Below are positions 25,819-34,836 of a DNA stretch of 64,000 nucleotides, in pieces. Both the position numbers and the translations under genes were made by a program. Under the pieces are notes generated by a model. It had not been told where the DNA came from. It searched no databases and was given only the letters and a program-made list of their open reading frames with translations. Source of the stretch: Planctomycetota bacterium (GTDB lineage: Bacteria; Planctomycetota; SZUA-567; H5-PLA8); assembly GCA_016200135.1 (NCBI GenBank), contig JACQFI010000129.1:20468-84467 (forward strand), written 5' to 3'. Position 1 is the stretch's first letter, and each line of letters opens with the position of its first letter.

Positions 25819-28800
25819 TCAGGTTTCGTGCAAAGCGATGGTGAAACGCTCGCCTTCCTCCTTCAGCTCTTCTTCCGACGTCTTCCAGCCGGCAGGCGCA
25901 GCGCCGAAGACAAGTTCGGTCGCGAGCGTCTCGCCTTTGATGTACTCCCCGAACTTTTCGGCCACCGCCTGGAGCTTCTCGCTGCCGTTCAAGGCCAGCT
26001 TGACGCGCTGTTCGTACTTGAGTTCCAAGTCTCCGCGCAGTTTCTGGATGCGGCTGACGAGTTCGCGGGCCAAGCCCTCCTCGATCAGCTCCGGAGTGAG
26101 CGTCGTATCCAGCACCACGACCACCTGCCGGCTGCCGGCGGCGGCGTAGCCGGGCTTGGCCGCGATGGTCACCTCGACTTCCTCTTGCGTCAGTTCGACT
26201 TCCTTGCCGTCGATGGACAGCGCGCAGAAGCCGTCGTTGGCGATCTTGTTCTTCAGGTGCGCCGCGTTGGCGGTGGAGAGCGTCTTCTTGATGCCGGGCA
26301 CGAGCTCCCGGTACTTCGCGCCGATCAGCTTGAAGTTCGGCTTGAGCTCGTAGGTGACGTACTGGTCCGCAACGCGCGCGTATTCCACCTTCTTAACGTT
26401 CAGAGCATCCTTGACAACGTCCTCGTGCTTCTTTGCCACGTCGATCAGCGCTTGATCGGCCAACACGAGCACCAGCTTGGCCAGCGGCACACGGACCTTG
26501 CGTTTCTGAGCTGCGCGCACGTTGCGTCCTAGACTTACAACCTCCCGCACCAGCGCGACTTCGTCGGCCAGTTCACGGTCCACGGCATGCGGATCGGTGA
26601 CCGGATAATCGGCCAGGTGGACGCTCTCGGGCACGACGCCCTTCCCTTCCATCGGACCGACCACCAGGTTCTGCCACATCTCCTCGGAGCTGAAGGGCAC
26701 GAACGGCGCGGCGAGGCGCGCAATCGTGGCGAGGCACTCAAACAGCGTCCAATACGCGTCGAGCTTTTCCACGTCTTCGGGCGACGAACGATCCGGCGTC
26801 TGCCACGAGCGCCAGTAGCGCTCGCGCGTACGCTGCACGTACCAGTTGCTCAGGCTTTCCGCCAGCGCGTTGAGGTACCCCGCCGCGCCGTAGATGTCGT
26901 AATCGTCGAGCCGCTGGCGGACCATGTTCACGGACTGGTGCAGTTCCGAGAGGATCCAGCGGTCCATCAGCGCGCGCGATTCGAGCGGCCGGCCGCCGCG
27001 ATGGTATTTCTCGATCACGGAGGTCTGCTCCGGATCCTCCTCGGGCAGGTCCGCGCTCGGGTCGAAGCCGTCGATGTTCGCGTAGATCGTGAAGAACGAG
27101 TACACGTTGCGCAGCTTGATCAGGAACTCTTTCTGCGACTCGCGCACGTTCGGGCGGCTGAAGCGCGCGCTGGTCCAGGGGTTGGTGGAAGAATAGAAGA
27201 ACCAGCGCAAGGCATCCGCGCCTTCTTCGCGCAGGATGAGCATGGGGTCGATGTAGTTCCCCTTGCTCTTGGACATCTTCTCGCCCTTCTCGTCGCAGAC
27301 GTGTCCCAGCACCACGCAGGCCTTGAACGGGTGCGGGTGGCGGGCGCCCTCGAAGAGCAGCGTCGATTCGGCCAGCAGCGAGTAGAACCAGCCGCGCGTC
27401 TGGTCGATGGCCTCGCTGATGAAGTCCGCCGGAAAAGCCTTCTCGAACTTGTCCATGCTGCCTGCGGCGTGCGGGTAGCCCCACTGCGCGAACGGCATCG
27501 CGCCGCTGTCGTACCAGCAGTCGATGACCTCGCTCACGCGCTTCATGTTCCCACCGCACTTAGAGCAGTCGAACTGCGCCTCGTCGATCCACGGCTTGTG
27601 GACGCGCAGGTGGTCGTTCAGCGTGGGGTCCTTCGCTTTGGCCCTGTCGAAGGCGTCGAGCCCGCGCGGGTTCTTCTGGGCTTTCAGTTCGTCGAACGAC
27701 CCGATGGCCTGCTCGTGCTTGCAGCCTTGGCAGACCCAGACCGGCAGCGGCGTGCCCCAGTAGCGCTCGCGCGAGAGCGCCCAGTCGATGTTGGTCTCGA
27801 GGAAGTTCCCGAAGCGCCCGTCGCGGATGTGTTCGGGCAGCCACTGGATCGTCTTGTTGTTCTCGATCACACGCTTGATCTCGCGCGTGGTGCGGATGAA
27901 CCAGCCCGCCCGGGCGAAGTAGATCAACGGGCTGTTGCAGCGCCAGCAGAAGGGATAGTCGTGCTTATAGGACTCGCGCTTGAGCAGCAGGCCGCGACCG
28001 CGCAGATCTTTCACGATGTCGTTGTCGGCGTCCTTCACGAAGCGGCCCGCGAAAGCACCGCATTCGGGCGTGAACTTGCCCGCGGCATCGACGAGCTGGA
28101 TCACCGGCAGGCCTTCCTTCTGCCCTAAGCTATAGTCGTCCGCGCCAAAGGCCGGGGCGACGTGCACGATCCCGGAGCCCGTGTCCAGCGTCACGAAGTC
28201 GGCCGCGCAGACCTTCCACGCGCCGGCGACCTCAGCGTCGCGCCCGTTCCACCAGTCGAAGAGCGGCCGGTACCTGCGGCCCACCAGCGCCAAACCCATC
28301 TCGGTCTTCACGACCTCGTGCGGAATCTTGCCCATCACCTTCTCGACCAGCACGCTGGCCATAATGAGCGTCTCGTCGCCGACCTTGACGTGGCTGTACT
28401 CGGTGTCGGCCTTCACCGCGAGCCCCGCGTTGCTGGGCAGGGTCCAGGGCGTGGTCGTCCAGGCTAGGAAGCTGACCTTGGAGTCACCGGCGGTGCGGAA
28501 GGTCACGAAGACCGAGGGGTCCTCGACCTCTTTGTAGCCCAGGCCGACTTCGTGGCTGGAGAGCGCAGTTCCACAGCGCGGGCACCACGGCAGGATCTTG
28601 TGGCCCTGATAGAGCAGGTTCTTCTCGTGGAGCTGCTTCAGCGACCACCAGACGCTCTCGACGTACGGTTTGTGGTACGTGACGTAGGCGTCCTTCAGGT
28701 CCAGCCAGAAGCCGAGGCGCTCGGTGAACTCTTCCCAGTCGTTCGTGTAACGAAAAACGGAGTCCATGCACTTTCGCACAAACGGCTCTACGCCGAACTT

Positions 28801-29133
28801 CTCGATGTCCTGCTTGCCGCTGATCTTCAGTTCCTTCTCGACCTCGATCTCGACCGGCAGCCCGTGCGTGTCCCAGCCAGCTTTGCGCGGAACGTGGAAG
28901 CCGCGCATGGTCTTGTAGCGCGGGAAGAGGTCCTTCACGACGCGGGTGAGCGCGTGGCCGGGGTGCGGCTTGCCGTTGGCCGTGGGCGGGCCTTCGAAGA
29001 AGACCCACGTCGCCGCGCCCTCGCGCAGTTCCAGGGACTGTTTGAAGACGTCCTTCTCCTTCCAGAAGGCGAGCACGCGGCTCTCCATGGCCGGGAAGGC
29101 TTCGGTGACATCGACGGGCTTGAAGGCGGGCAT
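25819..29133 (-). CDS. ileS: isoleucyl-tRNA synthetase, eukaryote-like (type 2)
   Basis: A 1104-residue class I synthetase. The HIGH motif is HPGH at 57-60 in GPPTANGKPHPGH, the form found in the eukaryote-like, mupirocin-tolerant IleS2 group; common bacterial enzymes have PYANG. The KMSKS motif is at about 619-623. The CP1 editing domain (WTTTPWTLPSNAGLAV) and an anticodon-binding domain with the usual WILSELH are present. A C-terminal region of about 200 residues (LARELVSRIQKLRGDLELKYEQRV) belongs to the long form. ATG 29133 is preceded by GAGGA. The leader upstream carries a short ORF and a terminator. Confidence 0.96.
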   Translation of the reverse strand: MPAFKPVDVTEAFPAMESRVLAFWKEKDVFKQSLELREGAATWVFFEGPPTANGKPHPGHALTRVVKDLFPRYKTMRGFHVPRKAGWDTHGLPVEIEVEKELKISGKQDIEKFGVEPFVRKCMDSVFRYTNDWEEFTERLGFWLDLKDAYVTYHKPYVESVWWSLKQLHEKNLLYQGHKILPWCPRCGTALSSHEVGLGYKEVEDPSVFVTFRTAGDSKVSFLAWTTTPWTLPSNAGLAVKADTEYSHVKVGDETLIMASVLVEKVMGKIPHEVVKTEMGLALVGRRYRPLFDWWNGRDAEVAGAWKVCAADFVTLDTGSGIVHVAPAFGADDYSLGQKEGLPVIQLVDAAGKFTPECGAFAGRFVKDADNDIVKDLRGRGLLLKRESYKHDYPFCWRCNSPLIYFARAGWFIRTTREIKRVIENNKTIQWLPEHIRDGRFGNFLETNIDWALSRERYWGTPLPVWVCQGCKHEQAIGSFDELKAQKNPRGLDAFDRAKAKDPTLNDHLRVHKPWIDEAQFDCSKCGGNMKRVSEVIDCWYDSGAMPFAQWGYPHAAGSMDKFEKAFPADFISEAIDQTRGWFYSLLAESTLLFEGARHPHPFKACVVLGHVCDEKGEKMSKSKGNYIDPMLILREEGADALRWFFYSSTNPWTSARFSRPNVRESQKEFLIKLRNVYSFFTIYANIDGFDPSADLPEEDPEQTSVIEKYHRGGRPLESRALMDRWILSELHQSVNMVRQRLDDYDIYGAAGYLNALAESLSNWYVQRTRERYWRSWQTPDRSSPEDVEKLDAYWTLFECLATIARLAAPFVPFSSEEMWQNLVVGPMEGKGVVPESVHLADYPVTDPHAVDRELADEVALVREVVSLGRNVRAAQKRKVRVPLAKLVLVLADQALIDVAKKHEDVVKDALNVKKVEYARVADQYVTYELKPNFKLIGAKYRELVPGIKKTLSTANAAHLKNKIANDGFCALSIDGKEVELTQEEVEVTIAAKPGYAAAGSRQVVVVLDTTLTPELIEEGLARELVSRIQKLRGDLELKYEQRVKLALNGSEKLQAVAEKFGEYIKGETLATELVFGAAPAGWKTSEEELKEEGERFTIALHET

Positions 29134-29180
29134 AATTTCCTCAGTTTAGCGTTCAAGGTTCGTGGTTCAGGACTCGGCAC

Positions 29181-29215
29181 AAAACAAGAAGGCCACAGGG
29201 CAAGCCCCCGTGGCC
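29181..29215 (-). terminator. intrinsic terminator in ileS leader
   Basis: On the minus strand the hairpin at 29191-29215 starts GGCCACGGGG and ends CCCTGTGGCC. It has ten pairs including one G-U and a five-base loop, followed by TTCTTGTTTTG. It lies between the leader ORF and the ileS start, 48 bases before the ATG. Its place in front of the gene rather than after one makes it an attenuator candidate. Confidence 0.6.
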
Positions 29216-29250
29216 GTGGTACATGACGCGTGTTGGGTTCGTGTGAACGA

Positions 29251-29322
29251 TCAGAACGCGCCGGCCGCGGGAGACGATTCCCGGGCCGAGCTAATAGGCG
29301 ATGGCACCTCTGCCGTGTTCAT
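29251..29322 (-). CDS. 23-codon leader ORF upstream of ileS
   Basis: ATG at 29322 begins MNTAEVPSPISSARESSPAA and stops at TGA (29251) after 23 codons. GAGG stands five bases upstream as a ribosome site. A hairpin (29262-29288; CGGCC/GGCCG with GGGA/TCCC inside) covers its 3' half, and the terminator at 29191 follows 36 bases after the stop. Only one isoleucine codon is present, so a classical Ile attenuator is not clear. Translation could still set which hairpin forms. Confidence 0.4.
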   Translation of the reverse strand: MNTAEVPSPISSARESSPAAGAF

Positions 29323-29379
29323 GGCGACCTCGACTCTCCACTGAATGGATGATTAAACTCGGGAAGGCCGCGTTGTCAA

Positions 29380-29462
29380 GTCTCGCGCAAAGACGCTAAG
29401 TCGCAAAGAACTGCGTTTCCTATATAGTCCGTTCTTAGCGCCTTAGCGTCTTTGCGCGAGAC
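29380..29462. repeat. perfect 21-bp inverted repeat
   Basis: The arm at 29380-29400 begins GTCTCGCGCAAAGACGC, and its exact inverse complement is at 29442-29462. The 41-base spacer carries further near-copies (CGCAAAGAAC and GTTCTTAGCG). Such GCGCAAAGACGCTAAG elements look like a dispersed intergenic repeat. It lies between ileS (minus) and the DUF4337 gene (plus), both pointing away from it. Confidence 0.75.
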
Positions 29463-29544
29463 TGCCCTTGCTGTTGCAACCCGCAAAACCCTCGCTAACG
29501 TTTCGCGCTGCAAACGCGCATACGACCGATAAAAGGAGTTCTCC

Positions 29545-30072
29545 ATGTCCGGACACGGCGGTCATCACGAAGAAGGCCACGCGAACGATCCCGAAGGCCG
29601 AAAGGCCGGCCTGCAAGCCGCCATCCTGGCCGTCTTTCTGGCGCTGGCGACGATCCTTGCGCATCGAGCCCACACCGAAGGCATCATGAAGAAGTCCGAA
29701 CAGAACGACATGTGGGCCTACTACCAGGCCAAGCGCGGCCGACAGGCCCTCGCCGAGTTCGGCAAGGACATGGTCACGCTCATCGGGCCCAAGGGCGAGG
29801 CGACCGACAAACAGATCGAGAAGTTCAAGGGCGACGCCGAACGCTACAAAGAGGAGACTGAGAAGATCAAGGAGGAGGCCGAACACTGCGGCAAAGAAGC
29901 CAAGCACGCCGAAGACCAGGCGCTCTTCTACGATATTGGCGAGGGCCTCATCGAGATCGGCCTGGTGCTCACGTCGCTCTTCTTCCTGTCCAAGAAGAAG
30001 ATCTTCCCCGTCGTGGGCCTGCTGGCCTCCGTGGCCGGCATCGTCGTGGCCGTGGTTGCTTTTATTAAGTGA
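29545..30072 (+). CDS. DUF4337 membrane protein
   Basis: A 175-residue protein with an N-terminal helix (AILAVFLALATILAHRAHTEG), the DUF4337 signature QNDMWAYYQAKRGRQ, a long charged coiled coil (KFKGDAERYKEETEKIKEEA) and two C-terminal helices. Family function is unknown. AAGGAG at 29533-29538 sets the ATG at 29545. The N-terminal HGGHHEEGH could bind metal, but this is only a composition remark. Confidence 0.85.
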   Translation: MSGHGGHHEEGHANDPEGRKAGLQAAILAVFLALATILAHRAHTEGIMKKSEQNDMWAYYQAKRGRQALAEFGKDMVTLIGPKGEATDKQIEKFKGDAERYKEETEKIKEEAEHCGKEAKHAEDQALFYDIGEGLIEIGLVLTSLFFLSKKKIFPVVGLLASVAGIVVAVVAFIK

Positions 30073-30097
30073 TGGACGGGAGGGCTCTCACGCGGCT

Positions 30098-30529
30098 TTA
30101 GGCCCAGGTCCCTTCCCACATCGGTTTGCCGGTTTCGAGCAGCGTCTTGAGATTCTGCGAGATGAACGGCCATGCGCCCACCCAATGTTGCCTCAACGGT
30201 CTATTGGAGCCAAAGCCCGAGTGCGTGATTGTCAGGCACGAGACCTTGCCGACCTTTTCGATCGAGTAATCCAGTTTCATGACGGGCCATTTCGGGTCGT
30301 CCTGCTGCGTATGGACGAAGCGTTTGTTGCGCTTCAGTTCCACCACGCGCCCGGTGCTCTGGCCGCCGCGGAACCCCCAGTTACCGCCTTTGCGCAGTTG
30401 GTTCTTGTCGGCCTTCGTGTACCAGCGCGCTAACTGGCGCTCGTTAGTCAGCGCCGCCCAGACTTTGGCCGGCGACGCGCGAACCCAGAGCTTGGTGGAA
30501 ACCACGAGCGTTTTTTTCTTCGCGGCCAT
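30098..30529 (-). CDS. AHSA1/SRPBCC-domain protein
   Basis: A 143-residue single-domain START-like protein of the AHSA1 group. It begins LVVSTKLWVRASPAKVWAAL, continues TNERQLARWYT and GGNWGFRGG, and ends with the long C-terminal helix (ISQNLKTLLETGK). These bind small hydrophobic ligands in a helix-grip cavity; the ligand here is unknown. It ends 25 bases past the convergent DUF4337 gene. Confidence 0.85.
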   Translation of the reverse strand: MAAKKKTLVVSTKLWVRASPAKVWAALTNERQLARWYTKADKNQLRKGGNWGFRGGQSTGRVVELKRNKRFVHTQQDDPKWPVMKLDYSIEKVGKVSCLTITHSGFGSNRPLRQHWVGAWPFISQNLKTLLETGKPMWEGTWA

Positions 30530-30637
30530 AATTTCGTTCTCTCCTGTATTGAACCGTGTGAAAACCTATCCCGATGAATTGAAATGTTTCTTGGCGTGCT
30601 TGGCGTCTTGGCGGCAAATTCCCTTCTGTTCGGTCAT

Positions 30638-31477
30638 CTACAGTTCCCCAATCAGCCGCGCGACCAGCCGCGTCAGCTTGGGCTCCGCCGAATTCGCCGC
30701 GGCGATGATCTCGTCGATATGCGCGGGCTGCAGCGCGTCCGGCAGGCACAGGTCCGTCACGATGCTCGCCGCAAAGACGCGCAAGCCCGCGTGCACCGCC
30801 GTGATCACTTCCGGCACCGTGCTCATGCCTACCACGTCCGCTCCCGCCGCGCGCAGGAGGCGATACTCCGCGCGCGTCTCCAGACACGGCCCTGTCACGC
30901 CCACGTACACGCCGCGATGCGCGCGGATCTTCTCTTCCAGGCAGAGTTCTTCGGCGCGCGCAAGCAATTCTTTGTCGTACGGCGCGCACATATCGGGGAA
31001 GCGGGGCCCAAGCCGCTCGTCATTCGGTCCGATGAGCGGGTTTACGCCCATCAGGTTGATGTGGTCGTCGAGCAGCACCAGATCGCCTTTCTGATGCAGC
31101 GGGTTCATGCCGCCGCACGCGCCCGAAAGAAAGAGCGCCTTGGCGCCGAGCGCCTTCGCCACGCGCACCGGCAGCGTCACCTGCTCCAGGTTCCAACCTT
31201 CGTAAAGATGGAAGCGACCGTCGAAGGCCAGCACCGGCGTCCCGCCGAGTTGCCCGCAGACGACGCGGCCCGCGTGGCTCTTCACCGTCGAGACCGGGAA
31301 GTGGGGGATCTCGTGGTAGGAGAGGTCCTGCGCCTTGTCGATCTGCTTGGCCAGCCCGCCCAGGCCCGTGCCGAGCACCACCGCCGCGCGCGGCGGCTTC
31401 GGGCAGATGCGCTTGCGGATCGCGTCCGCCGCGGCTTGCACGCGCTCGTAGAGACCGGTCTCCGTCGTCTTGCCCAT
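30638..31477 (-). CDS. purine nucleoside phosphorylase family protein
   Basis: A 279-residue trimeric-type PNP/MTAP superfamily enzyme. Phosphate-site residues are seen in VLGTGLGGLAK, GRFHLYEG and SGACGGMNP. The base-site glutamate is in GPCLETRAEYR and the ribose-site motif is VGMSTVPEV. The base-contacting position usually Asn in PNP (SLITN) is Asp here (ASIVTDLCLP), as in methylthioadenosine phosphorylases. It may therefore act on 6-amino nucleosides, or be an MTAP or an unusual PNP. AAGGAG seven bases upstream supports the ATG at 31477. Confidence 0.88.
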   Translation of the reverse strand: MGKTTETGLYERVQAAADAIRKRICPKPPRAAVVLGTGLGGLAKQIDKAQDLSYHEIPHFPVSTVKSHAGRVVCGQLGGTPVLAFDGRFHLYEGWNLEQVTLPVRVAKALGAKALFLSGACGGMNPLHQKGDLVLLDDHINLMGVNPLIGPNDERLGPRFPDMCAPYDKELLARAEELCLEEKIRAHRGVYVGVTGPCLETRAEYRLLRAAGADVVGMSTVPEVITAVHAGLRVFAASIVTDLCLPDALQPAHIDEIIAAANSAEPKLTRLVARLIGEL

Positions 31478-31630
31478 TCCGCGCTCCTTCTTGGCTCAAG
31501 TTGTGGGGCAGAGTAAGAAGAAGTCGGCGACTTGCCAAGGAGAAGAAACATCGGCAGAATATCCCGCCTCCGCGACCCTCGGAAAGCCAGGGATTGACTG
31601 CGGCTATTCAAGTTCCGGGAGGATCGGTTC

Positions 31631-32551
31631 ATGTCCGAAGCGAAGTCGGAATTCAAAGCATCGAAACTGTTCTTCCTCCTTATTTTTCTGGGTATCCTGG
31701 TAGCCATCGTTGCCGGGTCGTCTTCGAACAGTGGCGGATCCCAGAGTTCAACGGGATCGAGCGCACCCAAGATTTTAAGCGGTCTGATCTTCGGCCTGCT
31801 GGGTCTCGCGGCCGGCTTCCTCGCGGGGGTCGCGCTGATTCTCTGGTTCGTCTCCAAATCCACGGGCATGGCGGTCGTCAATTGGCTGGATCGGTACAAC
31901 AAGGCGGTCCACATCCTTAACGCCGGCGATGCGGACGCGGCGCTGGAGATACTCACCCCGCTGCTGGAGACCGTCCGCAAACGCCCGCAATCCTGCGCGC
32001 TTACCTTGCAGGCCATCGGCACGGCCCATTTCAAGAAGGGCGACCCGGTGACGGCCATCGACAAGCTCGAGGAGGGCCTGCAGATGCTGCCCGCGAAGAC
32101 CGGGCGCCTGATCAGACGCTCGGACCTGCGGGAGATCCGCGTGCACACGTTGGCGCGCATGATCGAACTCAACGCCGTCCTCAACAGCCCCGAACTGACG
32201 CCGGCGCTCTTCGAAGAAGCCCGCGAGACCGATGCCGGCGAGAACTCGCAGAGCCTGCTGCTCGCGGAGGCGCTCTGCCTCTGCCGGAAGAACGAGTTCA
32301 ATAAAGCCGACGATCTGATCCGGCGGCACTGGCGCGTCGCGGCCGGCCGGCAGATCGAGACCTACATGCGCGCGGTGCGACTCGTCTGGGCCTACGCGCT
32401 GACGCAACTCCCGCCCGCGCCCGAACGGGAGCAGGAGATCGTAAAGCTCCTCGGCGGCGTCCACCCCTGCAAGCCCGGCGAATTCGACCACTACACCGGC
32501 CGCTGGCCGGAACTGAAAGCGTTTCTCGTGAAGCACGGCTTGAGTTCTTAG
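31631..32551 (+). CDS. membrane-anchored TPR-like protein
   Basis: A 306-residue protein with two N-terminal membrane helices (FFLLIFLGILVAIVAG and LIFGLLGLAAGFLAGVALIL) separated by a Ser/Gly-rich loop. A cytoplasmic helical region (about 95-300) resembles TPR repeats (AVHILNAGDADAALEILTPLL). No catalytic motif is seen. GGGAGGA eight bases before the ATG supports the start. Its stop overlaps that of the convergent epimerase gene by four bases. Role unknown. Confidence 0.75.
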   Translation: MSEAKSEFKASKLFFLLIFLGILVAIVAGSSSNSGGSQSSTGSSAPKILSGLIFGLLGLAAGFLAGVALILWFVSKSTGMAVVNWLDRYNKAVHILNAGDADAALEILTPLLETVRKRPQSCALTLQAIGTAHFKKGDPVTAIDKLEEGLQMLPAKTGRLIRRSDLREIRVHTLARMIELNAVLNSPELTPALFEEARETDAGENSQSLLLAEALCLCRKNEFNKADDLIRRHWRVAAGRQIETYMRAVRLVWAYALTQLPPAPEREQEIVKLLGGVHPCKPGEFDHYTGRWPELKAFLVKHGLSS

Positions 32552-33666
32552 TCCTCCGCATACGCATACACACGGGCGTTACGCCGCTCATTGCGCGCAT
32601 CCCACTCGGTGCGGCGCTGCGTGAAGCGCGCGCGCATCTCCGGCAGACGTTCGAGCAAGCTTAAGCCCGGCGTCGGCGACCAATCGAGCAACCGATACGT
32701 GTGCGAGGGATCGCAGACCAGCGGGCGGTCGATGTAGTCCAGCATCCAGGGCCGCTCGAAGGGCATCCGCCCCGTTATCTTTCCCAGCGCACACTGCGCC
32801 GCTACGCCCAGTTTCGCGAGCATCTTCGGCACATGCAGCGCGCGTGCAGCGCTGTTCGCGGAAGCGGAATCGTTCGCTTCTGCACGCAGCATGGGGAAGA
32901 TCTCCGCGTGCGTGGTCACGCCCGCGCTCGAACCCAGCAGCGTCTCGCAGCGCGAGAGGCGCTCGCTGCGTTCGAGAATCCGCCGGACCATGCGCGCCAG
33001 ATCGTCGCGGTGCAGGTACGCGAAGCCCGAGCGCCCCTGGCCGGGCATCACGCGCGCCTGTAGGCCGCGCCCGCCCCAGAGCCGCATCAGGCTCCAGAGC
33101 GGCGGCAGTTCGCACCACTCGGTAAAGATCCCGCCGATGCGCAGGATGACCGCCGGCACGCGCGCCGCGAAGGCTTCGACGATGCGCTCGCCTTCGGCCT
33201 TCGAGCCGCCGTAGGGGATATCCGCCCACTCGCGGCTGCGTTCGGTGATGACCACGCCGGGCGGCGGCGGCTCCAGCGCGCCCATGCTGCTCGCAAAGAG
33301 CACGCGGGGCTTTTCCCCGTCTGCTCCAGCCCGTTCCGCAGCCTCCAGCACCAATCTCGTTCCCTGGATGTTCGTGCGCTCGTACTCGGGAGGCCGGTCG
33401 CCGCCAAAGTGCCAGAACGCGGCCAGGTGGATCACCCATCCCGGCGCGCCGTGCTCGCGGACGTGCTCCGCGAACGCACGCCGCAGCGCCTCCGCGTCCG
33501 CGATATCCGCCTGCACCCAGCGGACGTTCGGCGCCGCCGCGCGCAGCACTGCGCTGGGCAAACGATGGTCGATGGCTGTTACCGCGTGGTCTTGGGCGAG
33601 TTCCCGCGTGATCTTCGAGCCCAGGAACCCCGCCGCGCCAGTGACGAGCAGGCTGTTCGAGCGCAT
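32548..33666 (-). CDS. NAD-dependent epimerase/dehydratase (extended SDR)
   Basis: A 372-residue extended SDR. The cofactor motif is VTGAAGFLGS; the catalytic residues fall in the serine region LFASSMGALEP and YxxxK (YGGSKAEGE). The C-terminal half carries the substrate-binding domain with the segment IDRPLVCDPSHTYRLLDW, typical of sugar- or sterol-type SDRs. The exact substrate is not clear. GGAGGG six bases upstream supports the ATG at 33666. It converges on the TPR-like gene. Confidence 0.85.
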   Translation of the reverse strand: MRSNSLLVTGAAGFLGSKITRELAQDHAVTAIDHRLPSAVLRAAAPNVRWVQADIADAEALRRAFAEHVREHGAPGWVIHLAAFWHFGGDRPPEYERTNIQGTRLVLEAAERAGADGEKPRVLFASSMGALEPPPPGVVITERSREWADIPYGGSKAEGERIVEAFAARVPAVILRIGGIFTEWCELPPLWSLMRLWGGRGLQARVMPGQGRSGFAYLHRDDLARMVRRILERSERLSRCETLLGSSAGVTTHAEIFPMLRAEANDSASANSAARALHVPKMLAKLGVAAQCALGKITGRMPFERPWMLDYIDRPLVCDPSHTYRLLDWSPTPGLSLLERLPEMRARFTQRRTEWDARNERRNARVYAYAED

Positions 33667-33823
33667 GGCCGTCCCTCCGCGTCTTCCACCTAAAGCTTAC
33701 GCGGAGCCCGGCGATTCCGTCCGAGTTTCGGGCATTTTATACGGTTCGGATTGGTTGAAATTCACGAACGCGCCAGCAGACAGAGGTGTGGCGAGCGGAG
33801 TGGAGCGTTCGATTTCAGGATAT

Positions 33824-34579
33824 CTAAGCGCGCAGCTCAGCCATGAAGAACTCGAGCAGCCGCTCGCACTGGAAGTACTCCGGGACTTCCTCGTGCCCCT
33901 TGCCTTCGATGACGAGGAGTTCCGCGGGCCCGCCGAGTTCCCGATAGGCGCGGACGAGCGTGCCCGAATTCGACTCCAGCGGCACGGGTTCGTCGCGGTC
34001 GCCGTGGACGTGATAGATCGGCACTCGCGCCGCCGCCAGTGGAGCAATCCGGCTGACCGGGTTGTGCTCGGATAGGCGGCCGAGGAGTTGCTCGGGCGAG
34101 AGGCCATACGCTGCACCAAGCGTCTCCAAGCGTGAAGGGCGCGTGATGTCGCAGGCGGGATAGATCGCGCCAACGCGGCTTACGCGGTCAGGGTGCTCGA
34201 CGGCCCAGTTGTAATGCATAAAGCCTCCGCGGCTCTGCGCGAGTAGACAGGCTTTCGGGCGCAGATTGAAATGACTCACCGCGGTGCGGTGGAACTCCGT
34301 GAAGACGGCTCTTCCCGCAGGGTTGCCCCAGGATTCACCGACGTCCACCCCTGCGACCGCGAAGCCCGCCGCGAGCAGCCGGCTGAGGTACCATTCGTGG
34401 AGCGGCTTCGGCAAGGGATACGGGACCTGGATGAACGACGGTGCATACCAGAGCCAAGGCCGCGCGGGACCATCCTTCTTTGCGTCAGGCAGGATGACAA
34501 AGCCCTGTCCTCCGGGCGCTGGAAAGTCGAACCGGGACCGGCCGTATTGAAGCGATTCCTTAGTGGCGAGTGCGGCCAT
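33824..34579 (-). CDS. alpha/beta hydrolase
   Basis: A 251-residue alpha/beta hydrolase. The nucleophile elbow is AQSRGGF, the acid is probably Asp in HGDRDEPVP, and the histidine is in EGKGHEEVPEY. It begins with GVDVGESWGNP-type segments, similar to xylan or sugar-ester hydrolases. The substrate is unknown. AGGAG seven bases before ATG 34579 supports the start. It is divergent from the lipoprotein gene at 34837, and the space between holds candidate promoters and an operator. Confidence 0.8.
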   Translation of the reverse strand: MAALATKESLQYGRSRFDFPAPGGQGFVILPDAKKDGPARPWLWYAPSFIQVPYPLPKPLHEWYLSRLLAAGFAVAGVDVGESWGNPAGRAVFTEFHRTAVSHFNLRPKACLLAQSRGGFMHYNWAVEHPDRVSRVGAIYPACDITRPSRLETLGAAYGLSPEQLLGRLSEHNPVSRIAPLAAARVPIYHVHGDRDEPVPLESNSGTLVRAYRELGGPAELLVIEGKGHEEVPEYFQCERLLEFFMAELRA

Positions 34580-34697
34580 TCAGATTCTCCTAATTAGCAA
34601 GCGTGCACCTACTTCATACACCAATCCTTCAATTCGCCATATCTATACCAATGGCGACTTGTCAATGCGTACGTTGCGCATCCAACCATTCTAAATT

Positions 34698-34709
34698 ATT
34701 AGCGCTAAT
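34698..34709. promoter_or_regulatory. palindromic operator candidate
   Basis: ATTAGCGCTAAT is a perfect 12-base palindrome. It stands just upstream of TATAAA (34715-34720), which could be the -10 box of the lipoprotein gene at 34837. The site would then overlap the -35/-10 spacer. The GntR/LacI-type regulator at 36870 is a nearby candidate binder, but its own upstream repeat is different. Confidence 0.4.
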
Positions 34710-34836
34710 GTCGCTATAAAATATCCGTAAATCGGACCAGGAACCGTGTATGAATCGAAGGATACACTCAGCCGTCGAGCACTATTAAGAGGTCAGTTCG
34801 GCAAGGGCGTCCGCCCACCTCATGGAGGTTTCCCGC

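Noticed and set aside
29134..29345. T-box riboswitch before ileS
   Set aside because: No good match to the T-box AGGGTGGNACCGCG sequence was found; GAGGTGCCATCGCC is too weak.
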